A stretch of 43,315 bases of DNA, from contig JAUIGC010000008.1 of assembly GCA_030429835.1 (NCBI GenBank), forward strand, positions 1-43,315. The letters run 5' to 3'. This document shows, one piece after another, positions 7,749 to 17,355 of this stretch (position 1 is its first letter; every line of letters starts with the position of its first letter). Under the pieces are notes generated by a model. It was not told the origin of the DNA, searched no databases, and saw only the letters and a program-made list of their open reading frames with translations. The position numbers were made by a program, and so were the translations under genes. Source of the DNA: Bacteroidia bacterium. GTDB lineage: Bacteria > Bacteroidota > Bacteroidia > Flavobacteriales > Flavobacteriaceae.

Positions 7749-8843
7749 ATGAAAGCAGGAATCGTAGGATTGCCCAATGTTGGTAAATCGACCCTATTTA
7801 ATTGCTTATCCAATGCAAAGGCACAGAGTGCCAATTTTCCATTTTGTACGATTGAACCCAATATTGGTGTTGTGAACGTTCCGGATGCAAGACTGCAAAA
7901 GTTGGAAGAACTGGTAAAACCGGAAAGGGTGCTTCCTGCTACTGTTGAAATAGTGGATATTGCCGGTTTGGTCAAGGGCGCAAGTAAAGGGGAAGGTCTG
8001 GGCAACCAATTTTTGGGAAATATACGTGAGACCGATGCCATTTTGCATGTACTGCGATGCTTTGATAATGATAACATTGTGCATGTGGATGGTAGTGTAG
8101 ACCCCATTAGGGATAAGGAAACCATTGACATGGAACTTCAGTTGAAGGATTTGGAAACCGTTGACAAGAAATTGGAGAAGGTCAAGCGGGCCGCAAAAAC
8201 TGGAAATAAGGATGCTCAGAAAGAAGAAGCCGTACTTATGGCTTTAAAAACAGGACTGGAATCCGGAGTGTCCGTAAGGGCCATAGATATTTCAAAAGAA
8301 GATAGAACAGAGTTTGTTAAACCACTCCAGTTCATTACGGACAAACCGGTCATGTATGTTTGTAATGTGGATGAAGAATCTGCCGTATCTGGTAATGCCT
8401 ATGTTGAAAAAGTGAAAGAGGCCGTCTCTAATGAGAATGCCGAAGTTATTTTTCTTGCTGTGGGTACTGAGGCCGATATTACGGAATTGGAGACCTATGA
8501 CGAAAGACAGATGTTTTTGGAAGACCTTGGTTTGGAAGAGCCAGGTTCGGCAAAACTTATCCGTGGCGCATACCGACTTCTTAATCTGGAAACCTACTTT
8601 ACGGCAGGGGTCAAGGAGGTTAGGGCCTGGACCATACCCGTGGGCGCCACCGCACCTCAAGCGGCCGGTGTAATCCATACCGATTTTGAGAAAGGGTTCA
8701 TACGTGCCGAAGTAATCGCCTATGATGACTATGTGAAATATGGCAGTGAAACTAAGGTAAAGGAAGCTGGTAAAATGCGGGTGGAAGGAAAGGAGTACAT
8801 TGTTAAGGATGGCGATGTAATGCACTTTAGGTTTAACGTATAA
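7749..8843 (+). CDS. ychF: YchF/OLA1-family ribosome-associated ATPase
   Basis: A 364-residue Obg-related P-loop protein. The P-loop is GLPNVGKST at 7-15. [16 protein letters not shown] (70-85) forms G3 plus the switch region. The G4 position reads NVDE (206-209) instead of NKxD, the change that makes this family prefer ATP over GTP. A coiled-coil insertion (about 125-165) and a C-terminal TGS domain (about 280-364) complete the standard architecture. YchF binds ribosomes and modulates translation initiation and oxidative stress responses in other bacteria. The length is normal. It is probably transcribed alone from its own promoter. Confidence 0.97.
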   Translation: MKAGIVGLPNVGKSTLFNCLSNAKAQSANFPFCTIEPNIGVVNVPDARLQKLEELVKPERVLPATVEIVDIAGLVKGASKGEGLGNQFLGNIRETDAILHVLRCFDNDNIVHVDGSVDPIRDKETIDMELQLKDLETVDKKLEKVKRAAKTGNKDAQKEEAVLMALKTGLESGVSVRAIDISKEDRTEFVKPLQFITDKPVMYVCNVDEESAVSGNAYVEKVKEAVSNENAEVIFLAVGTEADITELETYDERQMFLEDLGLEEPGSAKLIRGAYRLLNLETYFTAGVKEVRAWTIPVGATAPQAAGVIHTDFEKGFIRAEVIAYDDYVKYGSETKVKEAGKMRVEGKEYIVKDGDVMHFRFNV

Positions 8844-8856
8844 CCTCATAAATATC

Positions 8857-8880
8857 AACAATAGAGGGTTTTCTATTGTT
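8857..8880 (+). terminator. possible weak terminator after ychF
   Basis: A perfect 9-bp stem AACAATAGA/TCTATTGTT with a 6-nt loop lies 14 bp after the ychF stop. The stem is AT-rich and no T tract follows, so efficient termination is doubtful. Confidence 0.35.
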
Positions 8881-8958
8881 AATTACTTTAGGGAGTAGGG
8901 GTTTTATCTTAATGAGAGTCATGTTATCTTTAGCAGCACTTTCATAATTTTTAGTTAA

Positions 8959-10821
8959 ATGTCCCAAGAATCTCAATATACAGAAGATAATATACGCTCG
9001 CTCGATTGGAAAGAACACATCCGATTGCGGCCAGGTATGTATATTGGTAAGTTGGGTGATGGTTCCTCAGCGGATGATGGTATATATATTCTTCTCAAGG
9101 AAGTCATTGATAACTGTATCGATGAGTTTGTTATGGGAGCCGGAAAAACCATCGAGATCAGTATCAAGGATAAGACTGTAAAGGTTAGGGATTATGGCCG
9201 GGGCATCCCTTTAGGAAAAGTGGTGGACGTCGTATCCAAGATGAACACCGGCGGTAAATACGATAGCCGTGCCTTTAAAAAATCGGTAGGTCTTAATGGG
9301 GTTGGTACCAAAGCGGTCAACGCACTTTCCAGTTTTTTTGAGGTACAGTCCTCAAGGGACAATCAGGTAAAAACTGCCCAGTTCAGTTTTGGAAACCTTG
9401 ACCATGAGGAAGGGCCGGAAGATACAACCAAAAGAAAGGGAACCAAGGTTACCTTTGTGCCTGACGAAAGTATTTTTAAAAATTACAAGTACCGAAACGA
9501 GTATGTGGAACGCATGCTCAAGAATTATGTCTATCTAAATCCCGGACTCACCATTGTTTTTAATGGAGAAAAATTTCATTCAGAAAATGGTCTGAAGGAT
9601 TTATTGGAGGACAACAACAATATGGACGATATGCTCTATCCGGTAATCCATTTGAAAGGGGAGGATATAGAGGTTGCCATTACACACAGTAAGACCCAGT
9701 ACAGCGAGGAATACCATTCATTCGTAAACGGGCAACATACCACTCAGGGAGGAACGCATCAAGCAGCTTTTAGGGAAGCCGTCGTTAAGACCATTCGCGA
9801 TTTTTACGGTAAAAATTACGATGCATCGGATATTAGAAAATCTATTATCTCCGCTATTTCCATTAAGGTTATGGAACCCGTATTTGAAAGTCAGACCAAA
9901 ACAAAGTTAGGTTCCACGGATATGGGGGGTGATTTTCCCACGGTAAGAACCTATATAAATGATTTTGTAGGGAAGTATTTGGACAATTACCTTCATAAGA
10001 ATCCGGAAACGGCCGATAAGCTACAGCGAAAGATCATTATGGCGGAGAAGGAGCGAAAGGAACTCTCCGGCATACGAAAACTGGCAAGGGACCGCGCCAA
10101 GAAAGCTAGCTTGCACAATAAGAAATTGAGGGACTGCAGGGTACATTTGGGAGACATGAAAAATGATAGAAGGTTGGAGAGTACGCTTTTTATTACGGAA
10201 GGTGACTCGGCTTCCGGATCTATCACAAAATCAAGGGACGTAAATACGCAAGCGGTTTTCAGTCTTCGAGGAAAACCTTTGAATTCCTATGGAATGTCCA
10301 AAAAAATCGTGTATGAAAACGAAGAGTTCAACTTGCTGCAGGCAGCCTTGAACATTGAGGAGTCTATGGAGGACCTACGATACAACAATATCGTAATCGC
10401 CACGGATGCCGATGTGGATGGAATGCATATAAGATTATTGCTCATCACCTTTTTTCTACAATTTTTTCCCGAACTGATCAAAGAAAACCACCTGTATATT
10501 TTACAAACCCCTTTGTTCAGGGTGCGTAATAAAAAGGAAACCATTTATTGCTATAGCGATGAAGAACGACAGATGGCCATCAGAAAATTATCCGGTAAAC
10601 CAGAAATTACCAGGTTTAAGGGATTGGGAGAAATTTCACCCGATGAATTCCAACATTTTATAGGCGATGACATACGGCTGGAACCGGTGATGTTGGACAA
10701 AGCCATGTCCATTGAGGAATTACTGAATTTTTATATGGGCAAAAACACCCCGGACAGACAAGAATTTATTATAGAAAACCTTAAAGTAGAGATTGACCTT
10801 GTAGAGGAAAATCAAAAGTAA
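8959..10821 (+). CDS. parE: DNA topoisomerase IV subunit B
   Basis: A 620-residue type IIA topoisomerase ATPase subunit. GHKL motifs are present: Glu48 and Asn52 in [18 protein letters not shown] at 77-84, and [13 protein letters not shown] at 111-123. The TOPRIM domain has [11 protein letters not shown] at about 410 and the metal-binding [12 protein letters not shown] at about 480. It forms a heterotetramer with ParC and uses ATP to pass DNA through a double-strand break, unlinking replicated chromosomes. The parC gene begins 23 bp downstream. Pairing of the B and A genes in this order and the ParC tail type favour topoisomerase IV over gyrase. The length is slightly short of 650, as is common for ParE. 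Confidence 0.94.
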   Translation: MSQESQYTEDNIRSLDWKEHIRLRPGMYIGKLGDGSSADDGIYILLKEVIDNCIDEFVMGAGKTIEISIKDKTVKVRDYGRGIPLGKVVDVVSKMNTGGKYDSRAFKKSVGLNGVGTKAVNALSSFFEVQSSRDNQVKTAQFSFGNLDHEEGPEDTTKRKGTKVTFVPDESIFKNYKYRNEYVERMLKNYVYLNPGLTIVFNGEKFHSENGLKDLLEDNNNMDDMLYPVIHLKGEDIEVAITHSKTQYSEEYHSFVNGQHTTQGGTHQAAFREAVVKTIRDFYGKNYDASDIRKSIISAISIKVMEPVFESQTKTKLGSTDMGGDFPTVRTYINDFVGKYLDNYLHKNPETADKLQRKIIMAEKERKELSGIRKLARDRAKKASLHNKKLRDCRVHLGDMKNDRRLESTLFITEGDSASGSITKSRDVNTQAVFSLRGKPLNSYGMSKKIVYENEEFNLLQAALNIEESMEDLRYNNIVIATDADVDGMHIRLLLITFFLQFFPELIKENHLYILQTPLFRVRNKKETIYCYSDEERQMAIRKLSGKPEITRFKGLGEISPDEFQHFIGDDIRLEPVMLDKAMSIEELLNFYMGKNTPDRQEFIIENLKVEIDLVEENQK

Positions 10822-10844
10822 CCAGTAAATACGATTGCTTCTGA

Positions 10845-13529
10845 ATGGAAGAAAATGAAGAATTGAACGACGGTACGAACGATAATCCATCCAACGGCCA
10901 ACCATCAGCCAAAGAAGAAACATCGGATGCCCTTACCAAGGTAACCGGCATGTACAAGGATTGGTTTTTGGACTATGCTTCATACGTGATTCTGGAACGT
11001 GCCGTACCGGCGATTGAGGACGGTTTTAAACCTGTTCAAAGAAGAATCATGCATTCCCTCAAGGAATTGGACGATGGCCGATATAACAAAGTTGCCAATG
11101 TTGTTGGGCACACTATGCAGTACCATCCCCATGGAGATGCCAGTATTGCGGATGCCATGGTTCAAATTGGTCAAAAAGACCTATTAATTGATACCCAAGG
11201 TAACTGGGGGAATATACTAACGGGTGACAGTGCTGCCGCCTCCCGATACATAGAGGCCAGATTATCCAAATTTGCCTTGGAGGTCGTTTATAGTCCAAAG
11301 ATTACGGAATGGCAGCAAAGTTATGATGGTAGAAAAAAGGAACCGGTTAATCTACCGGTAAAATTTCCTCTTTTATTGGCACAAGGTGCGGAAGGTATTG
11401 CCGTTGGACTGTCAACCAAGATTTTGCCCCACAATTTCAACGAGTTGATAGATGCGTCCATCAAACATTTGAAAGGGCAACGTTTTAAACTGTTTCCCGA
11501 TTTTCCTACGGCCGGTATCATAGACATTAGCAATTATAACGATGGCTTAAGGGGTGGAAAGGTTAGGGTACGGGCCAAAATATCCCAAATGGATAAAACG
11601 ACTTTGGTCATTAATGAAATACCCTATGGGACGAATACCTCCTCATTGATTGATTCCATTCTTAAGGCCAATGACAAGGGGAAAATCAAAATAAAAAAGA
11701 TAGAGGATAATACCGCTGCCGAAGTGGAGATTTTGATTCATCTTCCTTCGGGTATCTCCCCAGACAAAACCATAGATGCCCTATATGCCTTTACGGCGTG
11801 TGAATCATCCATTTCCCCTTTGGGATGTATCATCGAGGACAATAAACCTCTTTTTATTGGTGTAACTGAAATGTTGCAGCGTTCAACGGATGCTACTGTA
11901 GAGCTTCTAAAACAGGAACTGGAGATACAACTGGATGAGTTGGAGGAACAATGGCATTTTGCTTCCTTGGAAAGGATATTCATAGAAAATAGGATTTATC
12001 GGGATATTGAGGAAGAGGAAACTTGGGAAGGAGTCATTGCTGCTATTGACAAGGGACTAAAACCATATACCAAACATTTAAGAAGGGCTGTTACGGAGGA
12101 GGACATTGTTCGATTGACCGAAATCAGGATCAAACGAATATCAAAGTTCGATTTGGACAAGGCACAACAGCATTTGGAATCCCTTGAGGAAAAAATAGCC
12201 GAAGTAAAACACCATTTGGATCATTTGGTCGAATTTGCGATAGACTATTTCAAAAAATTAAAGGAAACCTACGGGAAGGGTAGGGAAAGAAAATCGGAGA
12301 TACGCATATTTGACGATATAGAGGCTACCAAAGTCGTAATAAGAAACACCAAGTTGTATGTCAATAGGGAGGAAGGTTTCGTAGGAACTTCTCTTAAAAG
12401 GGATGAATACGTAACCGATTGCAGCGACATAGATGATATCATTGTTTTTACCCAAGATGGTAAAATGCAGGTAACCAAGGTAGATGCCAAAATCTTTATA
12501 GGAAAGAACATCATACATGTAGCCGTTTTTAAGAAAAAGGATAAACGCACAATTTATAACCTGGTCTACAAGGATGGAAAAGGAGGGCCTTCCTTTATAA
12601 AAAGGTTTAATGTAACCTCTATAACTAGGGACAAATCATATGACCTAACCGCGGGGAAGCCCAACTCCCAAATACTATATTTTTCGGCCAATCCTAATGG
12701 TGAGGCAGAGGTTGTAACAGTAAACCTTAGACAAGCGGGAAGCATTAAAAAATTAAAATGGGATATTGATTTTGCGGATGTTCTTATAAAAGGTAGGGCG
12801 GCGAAAGGAAATATTGTTACCAAATATCCAGTAAAAAGGATAGAACTAAAGGAAAAAGGTGTTTCCACCTTGAAGCCCAGGAAAATTTGGTTTGACGATG
12901 TGGTTCGTAGGCTCAATGTAGATGGTAGGGGAGAGTTGATCGGTGAATTCAAGGGGGATGACCTTTTGCTGATCATTACGCAGAAGGGAATCGTCAAAAC
13001 TATATTGCCCGTTCTTACCACCCGTTTTGATGATGACATGATAGTTCTTGAGAAATATAATCCGCAAAAACCCATATCCGCTATTTATTGGGAAGGTGAA
13101 AAGGAGCGTTTCTATGTAAAACGCTTTATGATAGAAAATGAAAATAAAGAGGAAACATTCATTTCCGAACATCCAAAATCATATTTGGAAATTGTTTCAA
13201 CAGATTGGTTGCCGGTGGTTGAAGTTGAATTCCCCAAACCTAGAGGAAAAGACCCCAAGGAAAGTTTAACAGTTGAATTGGAAGATTTTATAGCGGTTAA
13301 GGGAATAAAGGCTATGGGGAACCAGTTGACCTCTGAAAAGGTGAAAAACATAAATCTTTTGGATCCACTTCCTTACGAAGAAACTGAACCGGGGCAGCCT
13401 GAGGATATTGAAGTGGTGGATGAAGAGGATATGTCCTCTGATGATACGGAGAATGGAGATGATAAGGAAAACCCTAAGGATAATAAGAATGAAAAAGATG
13501 ATGGGGAAGGACAAACTACCCTATTCTAA
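10845..13529 (+). CDS. parC: DNA topoisomerase IV subunit A
   Basis: An 894-residue DNA-cleavage subunit partnering ParE. The catalytic tyrosine is Tyr135 in AASRYIEARL, and the winged-helix region carries QYHPHGDASIADAM (92-105). At the classical quinolone-resistance positions this natural sequence has Ala99 where gyrases have Ser83, and Asp103 where they have Asp87. I recall this as usual in Bacteroidota ParC rather than acquired. A coiled coil (about 425-480) precedes a degenerate beta-pinwheel C-terminal domain. The last 50 residues are an acidic Asp/Glu/Asn linker that ends exactly in QTTLF, resembling a DNA-sliding-clamp binding pentapeptide. The start is the ATG at 10845, and the N-terminal 30 residues are low complexity. 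Confidence 0.94.
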   Translation: MEENEELNDGTNDNPSNGQPSAKEETSDALTKVTGMYKDWFLDYASYVILERAVPAIEDGFKPVQRRIMHSLKELDDGRYNKVANVVGHTMQYHPHGDASIADAMVQIGQKDLLIDTQGNWGNILTGDSAAASRYIEARLSKFALEVVYSPKITEWQQSYDGRKKEPVNLPVKFPLLLAQGAEGIAVGLSTKILPHNFNELIDASIKHLKGQRFKLFPDFPTAGIIDISNYNDGLRGGKVRVRAKISQMDKTTLVINEIPYGTNTSSLIDSILKANDKGKIKIKKIEDNTAAEVEILIHLPSGISPDKTIDALYAFTACESSISPLGCIIEDNKPLFIGVTEMLQRSTDATVELLKQELEIQLDELEEQWHFASLERIFIENRIYRDIEEEETWEGVIAAIDKGLKPYTKHLRRAVTEEDIVRLTEIRIKRISKFDLDKAQQHLESLEEKIAEVKHHLDHLVEFAIDYFKKLKETYGKGRERKSEIRIFDDIEATKVVIRNTKLYVNREEGFVGTSLKRDEYVTDCSDIDDIIVFTQDGKMQVTKVDAKIFIGKNIIHVAVFKKKDKRTIYNLVYKDGKGGPSFIKRFNVTSITRDKSYDLTAGKPNSQILYFSANPNGEAEVVTVNLRQAGSIKKLKWDIDFADVLIKGRAAKGNIVTKYPVKRIELKEKGVSTLKPRKIWFDDVVRRLNVDGRGELIGEFKGDDLLLIITQKGIVKTILPVLTTRFDDDMIVLEKYNPQKPISAIYWEGEKERFYVKRFMIENENKEETFISEHPKSYLEIVSTDWLPVVEVEFPKPRGKDPKESLTVELEDFIAVKGIKAMGNQLTSEKVKNINLLDPLPYEETEPGQPEDIEVVDEEDMSSDDTENGDDKENPKDNKNEKDDGEGQTTLF

Positions 13530-13540
13530 TTGATTTTGTG

Positions 13541-13975
13541 ATGAAAAGTCTATTAAAGGAATTTAAGGATTTTGCCGTTAAGGGCAATATGATCGATATG
13601 GCCATCGGTATTATCATAGGAACGGCATTCAACAATGTGGTGAATACCTTGGTCAAAAAAGTGGTAATGCCACCATTATCCTTAATGACAGATGATGTGA
13701 ATCTGAGCAATAAAAAGTGGATTTTAAGGAAAGCCGCTGAAAACTCTGAGGAAGTTGCCATAGGTTATGGTGAATTTATGGAAGTAATGATTGATTTCGG
13801 AATTATTGCCTTTACTATTTTTATTATGCTGAAATTCATCAATAGGTTCAAGGAAAAGTCAGATGACCCAACAAATAATGAAGTGAAAACACCCAAGAAT
13901 ATTGAGCTTTTGTCAAATTTAGAAAGTTTAATGAAAGAGCAGAATATGATTCTTAAAAAACAGAACAAAACATAG
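13541..13975 (+). CDS. mscL: large-conductance mechanosensitive channel
   Basis: The start is the ATG at 13541; a GTG directly before it is also in frame. The 144-residue protein has the MscL layout: an amphipathic N-terminal helix (KSLLKEFKDFAVKGN), then TM1 with the pore-lining Gly/Ala pattern (MIDMAIGIIIGTAFNNVVNTLV). A periplasmic loop follows, then TM2 (IDFGIIAFTIFIMLKFIN) and a charged C-terminal helix bundle (NLESLMKEQNMILKKQNK). The channel opens under membrane tension during hypo-osmotic shock and releases solutes. It starts 11 bp after the parC stop, so some cotranscription with topoisomerase IV is likely, though no functional link is implied. Confidence 0.95.
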   Translation: MKSLLKEFKDFAVKGNMIDMAIGIIIGTAFNNVVNTLVKKVVMPPLSLMTDDVNLSNKKWILRKAAENSEEVAIGYGEFMEVMIDFGIIAFTIFIMLKFINRFKEKSDDPTNNEVKTPKNIELLSNLESLMKEQNMILKKQNKT

Positions 13976-14068
13976 TTCCGTTATTCTTATAGCTACATAA
14001 GCAGTTACTATTCCTTAATTGTATCATAAACACCTATTATAACTATATTTGGCGAAATTTAATTATTA

Positions 14069-15025
14069 ATGGACCTTACAAACCCCCTCATTTACGGAGT
14101 ACCTTGTTTCATTGCTTTTATCCTCTTAGAACTTACATACAGCCATACCCATGGTGACAAGGAACTTTATGTTTGGAAAGACTTGATGGCCAGTGGAGCT
14201 ATGGGTATTGGCTCGGCAATTTTGGGACCATTGATCAAGGTTACTGTTTTAATCGTGGTTTTCAATTTCACTTATGAGCTCTTTAATCCGGTGGTTGACG
14301 GTGTAAGGACCAACATTATGGGGTATAAGTCCTTTGGCTATGAATGGTATATATTTTTACTTTGTCAATTAGCGGACGATTTTACCTATTATTGGTTCCA
14401 TAGGGCCAATCATGAAATACGAATATTATGGGCCGCGCACATAGTACATCATTCTTCGGACCACTTTAATTTAGGAACTGCAATCCGAAATGGTTGGTTT
14501 ACGCTACTTTATAAGCCATTTTTCTACATGTGGATGCCCGCCATAGGTTTTCCTGTGGAAGTGGTCATATTTTGTTTGGCCATTGAATCCTTTTGGCAAT
14601 TTCAGCTACATAGTAAGTATGTACCAAAAATGGGATGGATTGAGAAAATTTTCAATACGCACACCATGCACCAAGTACACCATTCTCAGAACGTGGAATA
14701 CTTGGACAAGAATCATGGAGGATTTTTAAACATTTTCGATAAAATGTTCGGTACCTGGAAGGAGCTGGATGATGACGTTGAAGTAAAATTTGGGGTTATA
14801 CATGCTCCCAATTCCTATAATCCCTTGGTTATTTTAACTCATGAATTCAAGGATATTTGGAATGACATGAAGAAATCCGATAAGCTTTACCACAAATTCA
14901 TGTATGTTTTTGGACCTCCGGGTTGGAGCCACGATGGTAGTACCTTGACCGTGAAGCAGCAACAGCGTTTGTACGAGGCGCAGAAAAACGCCAACCCAGA
15001 GGTGGTCTTTAACAGACCCAACTAA
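14069..15025 (+). CDS. sterol desaturase / fatty acid hydroxylase superfamily protein
   Basis: A 318-residue integral membrane di-iron enzyme. The eight-histidine signature is complete: HRANH at 111-115, HIVHH at 124-128 (with His132), and HTMHQVHH at 198-205. Hydrophobic segments lie at about 9-27, 45-68, 95-108 and 145-172. The family inserts oxygen into or desaturates lipid substrates such as sterols, carotenoids, fatty acids or alkylglycerols. Bacterial members without genetic context cannot be assigned a substrate. It has about 90 bp of upstream spacer and ends 15 bp from a convergent oxidoreductase gene, so it is probably monocistronic. Confidence 0.92.
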   Translation: MDLTNPLIYGVPCFIAFILLELTYSHTHGDKELYVWKDLMASGAMGIGSAILGPLIKVTVLIVVFNFTYELFNPVVDGVRTNIMGYKSFGYEWYIFLLCQLADDFTYYWFHRANHEIRILWAAHIVHHSSDHFNLGTAIRNGWFTLLYKPFFYMWMPAIGFPVEVVIFCLAIESFWQFQLHSKYVPKMGWIEKIFNTHTMHQVHHSQNVEYLDKNHGGFLNIFDKMFGTWKELDDDVEVKFGVIHAPNSYNPLVILTHEFKDIWNDMKKSDKLYHKFMYVFGPPGWSHDGSTLTVKQQQRLYEAQKNANPEVVFNRPN

Positions 15026-15040
15026 TTTATTTAGGACTTT

Positions 15041-16507
15041 TTAAACTTCCCAACCCGAGCGATATTTTCTACCAACGAATTGATTGGCCTCTTCCAAATT
15101 GGTGATTCTCATGTTTTCACCATCCCAAAGCAGTTTTTTACGTGCAAAGAAATCCATTTGGCCTTCCTCGTTCTCCTTACGCAGCATATAGCTTCTAATG
15201 GCCAGGTTCCCCATAAGCACAGTTTCGGTCATAGGGCCTGCATAATCAAAGGAAGAAGTTAACGCCAAATGCTCGTCACTACCAAAACCAGCCTTACAGG
15301 CGTCGACCCATTTACGTTGATGACCGTATTCAGGTTCGAGGTTCTCTTCAACTTCAGGTCCAAATTCCGTCGTACCGTCATTCAAGTATAGTTTTGGCAT
15401 TAAAGGTGAACTGTCATTGATATTAGTGGAAATAATTCCCTTTTCACCAATGATCAAAACCCCATTTGCACTGTTTTTACCACCTATGTCATCATTGGCC
15501 GGAATAATATCTGGGTGCGCAGGCCGAATACCACCGTCACTCCATGTCATTTCAATAGGGGATTTGGATTTCTCCGTAGCATCAAAATTTAAAGTGATGA
15601 AGGAAGATGGTGGACATCCTTCTGGATAATAATCCGGTGTCCACATTTGGGTATAAACGGAACCAACACTACATTCTGCCGCAGTGGGGTATTTTAGATT
15701 CAAGGTCCTAAATGGGATGTCCACCAAATGGCATCCAACATCACCAAGGGCACCTGTGCCAAAATCCCACCAACCACGCCAATTAAATGGGTGAAGATTT
15801 GGAACGTAAGGTCTATCCTCCGCGGGTCCCAGCCAAAGGTCCCAATTCAAATCCTTGGGTTTTAGGCTAGCATCAGGCTTTGGCATTTGTATTCCTTGGG
15901 GCCAAACAGGTCGGTTCGTCCAAATTTGGACTTTACTGATAGCTCCAATTTTATCATCGTCAATCCATTTTTGTACCATTCCCAATAAGGGATTTGACCC
16001 ACCTTGGTTTCCCATCTGACTAACAATTTTGTTGTCCCTGGCCATTTGGGTCAGTTTTCTAGCCTCTTTAATATTATGGGTCATCGGTTTCTGGACATAT
16101 ACATGAATACCCCTTTCCATGGCATATTTTGCTGCAGGACCGTGCACATGATCCGGAGTAGAAATGGTTACGGCGTCGATATTTTTTTTCTTGTCGAGCA
16201 TAACCCTGAAATCATCAAAAAGCTTTGCCTTTGGAAAAGACTCTACCGCCTTGGAAGCCGAACCGGAAAAATCAACATCGCAAAGCGCTACGACACGTTC
16301 CCTACCATTTACCGAGGCGTTTGTGATATCGCTAAATCCTTTACCCCCCGAGCCTATGGCCGCAAGGTTCAATTGATCACTTGGAGAGATAAAACCTGGG
16401 CCTCCCAAAACATTCCTGGGTACGATGAATATCGAAGAGGCCATCGCACTTTTCTTAACGAAGTTTCTCCGGCTTATCGATTGATTTTTCTTGTTTGATT
16501 TTTTCAT
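15041..16507 (-). CDS. Tat-exported Gfo/Idh/MocA-family oxidoreductase
   Basis: A 488-residue protein with a twin-arginine signal (SRRNFVKKSAMASSIFI, Arg13-Arg14), so it should be exported folded with its cofactor. The NAD(P)-binding Rossmann segment follows (LAAIGSGGKGF), with the family lysine in VQKPMTHN. A long C-terminal alpha/beta domain contains WDLWLGPA, NWRGWWDFGTGALGDVGCH and GEKGIIST. This matches the exported Bacteroidota branch of the family. Some members of that branch act as glycoside hydrolases through NAD-dependent redox chemistry; others are sugar dehydrogenases. No polysaccharide-utilisation genes are adjacent, so the substrate is unknown. It is convergent with the hydroxylase gene and preceded by a 320-bp spacer. 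Confidence 0.93.
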   Translation of the reverse strand: MKKSNKKNQSISRRNFVKKSAMASSIFIVPRNVLGGPGFISPSDQLNLAAIGSGGKGFSDITNASVNGRERVVALCDVDFSGSASKAVESFPKAKLFDDFRVMLDKKKNIDAVTISTPDHVHGPAAKYAMERGIHVYVQKPMTHNIKEARKLTQMARDNKIVSQMGNQGGSNPLLGMVQKWIDDDKIGAISKVQIWTNRPVWPQGIQMPKPDASLKPKDLNWDLWLGPAEDRPYVPNLHPFNWRGWWDFGTGALGDVGCHLVDIPFRTLNLKYPTAAECSVGSVYTQMWTPDYYPEGCPPSSFITLNFDATEKSKSPIEMTWSDGGIRPAHPDIIPANDDIGGKNSANGVLIIGEKGIISTNINDSSPLMPKLYLNDGTTEFGPEVEENLEPEYGHQRKWVDACKAGFGSDEHLALTSSFDYAGPMTETVLMGNLAIRSYMLRKENEEGQMDFFARKKLLWDGENMRITNLEEANQFVGRKYRSGWEV

Positions 16508-16827
16508 TATTTCTAATCGGTTATTTTAAAATTTAAAGAATACCTCAAGATAGCAATTAAAATTCTTGTTAGTTGATTCGAAATCTATTCAGTTAAGATT
16601 AATGCTTAAAATTCAAGAATTTTCACTAGGGCGTGAAGAGAATGTAATAACCTAAAACCGTGGTAGTTCCAATCCATCAGGGATTAAAGGTATTTTAAAT
16701 ACTGTGCTAATACAAAACAATACTTGATCTAAACTTGTAAATGGAGAGGATTTTCTCAAATAAATTGAGGGTAGGTTTTTTGTTTCTCTCCTGGTGAAGT
16801 ACTTCTTCCAGCCAAAACGAGAAAATT
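16508..16827. other. 320-bp intergenic stretch
   Basis: Nothing convincing is seen here. It holds the 5' region of the exported oxidoreductase gene and the 3' region of the lipoprotein gene, both on the minus strand. A near-match to a -7 box (TATCTTGA on the minus strand at about 16547-16554) could serve the oxidoreductase. No hairpin with a T tract, repeat or RNA gene is evident. A 62-codon minus-strand frame that begins with TTG looks spurious. Confidence 0.5.
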
Positions 16828-17205
16828 CTACTTTACCCAATAGGCAGTGCCAGTTTTTATGTTAAGATTTCTATTGGGGTCTTTAACGGCATTTTTATAT
16901 TCAAAGGTATAGGAACTGTCCGTAGTCTTGATGATTTTGTAGTGGATGCCTACCTTACTTTCTAAATCCTGTAAAACGAACTCGCAATCGTTTATCCAGC
17001 GAATGGAAGCACTGTCAATTTTGTTGTCATAGTAATCTACGCTAAATTTTTCCCCGCGAACAAAACGTCCTTGTTTCAAGGAATCCCCAATTTTATAATT
17101 AAAAATGAACTCCCCCGTTTTAAAGTCTTGACAATTTCTATCTGGTTCATAACAGGAAGCCAGAATCGATAAGATTGATATAACCAAAAATACCCTTTTT
17201 AACAT
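16828..17205 (-). CDS. small lipoprotein of unknown function
   Basis: A 125-residue protein with a lipoprotein signal peptide ending in the lipobox SILASC, so the mature chain starts at Cys18 and should be membrane anchored. The mature part contains ten or so beta-strand-like segments with Lys/Asp/Tyr pairs (TGEFIFNYKIGD, FSVDYYDNK, SSYTFEYKNA), typical of a small beta-barrel or sandwich. CYEPDRNCQDFKTG holds two further cysteines. I recall close relatives in Bacteroidota with misleading names such as DNA topoisomerase IV; nothing in this sequence supports an enzymatic role. It is divergent from the M14 peptidase gene across 150 bp. Confidence 0.78.
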   Translation of the reverse strand: MLKRVFLVISILSILASCYEPDRNCQDFKTGEFIFNYKIGDSLKQGRFVRGEKFSVDYYDNKIDSASIRWINDCEFVLQDLESKVGIHYKIIKTTDSSYTFEYKNAVKDPNRNLNIKTGTAYWVK

Positions 17206-17330
17206 GGGTGCAAATTAAGTAAAATTGCAGTTATCATGGTCATTTGAAAACCTTAAGATTTAAAATCATTTCAGTAGGTAAAGAAGCCTATTAAGTGTTT
17301 TTAGTGCTTATCAGCATAACTATATTGTAT

Positions 17331-17338
17331 TATTTTTG
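17331..17338 (+). promoter_or_regulatory. -7 promoter box of the M14 peptidase gene
   Basis: TATTTTTG matches TAnnTTTG and lies 17 nt before the ATG at 17356. Only a TTA, not TTG, is found about 20 nt upstream. Confidence 0.45.
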
Positions 17339-17355
17339 CGACATTATTTGAATAT

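Noticed and set aside
8292-8861. 189-codon minus-strand frame opposite ychF
   Set aside because: ychF is certain on the plus strand and the reverse frame shows no domain.
10995-11170. Quinolone-resistance change in ParC (Ala at the Ser83-equivalent position)
   Set aside because: By my recollection Ala is the natural residue in Bacteroidota ParC, so it is not evidence of acquired resistance.
12566-13075. 169-codon minus-strand frame opposite parC
   Set aside because: It lies within the conserved C-terminal region of ParC and its apparent hydrophobic stretches are a by-product of Lys/Glu-rich codons read in reverse.
16004-16498. 164-codon plus-strand frame opposite the Gfo/Idh/MocA gene
   Set aside because: It is antisense to the Tat signal and Rossmann domain of a well-supported gene.
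16652-16840. 62-codon minus-strand frame in the spacer before the exported oxidoreductase gene
   Set aside because: It starts with TTG inside the end of the lipoprotein gene, has no recognisable motif and no promoter box, and its composition looks random.
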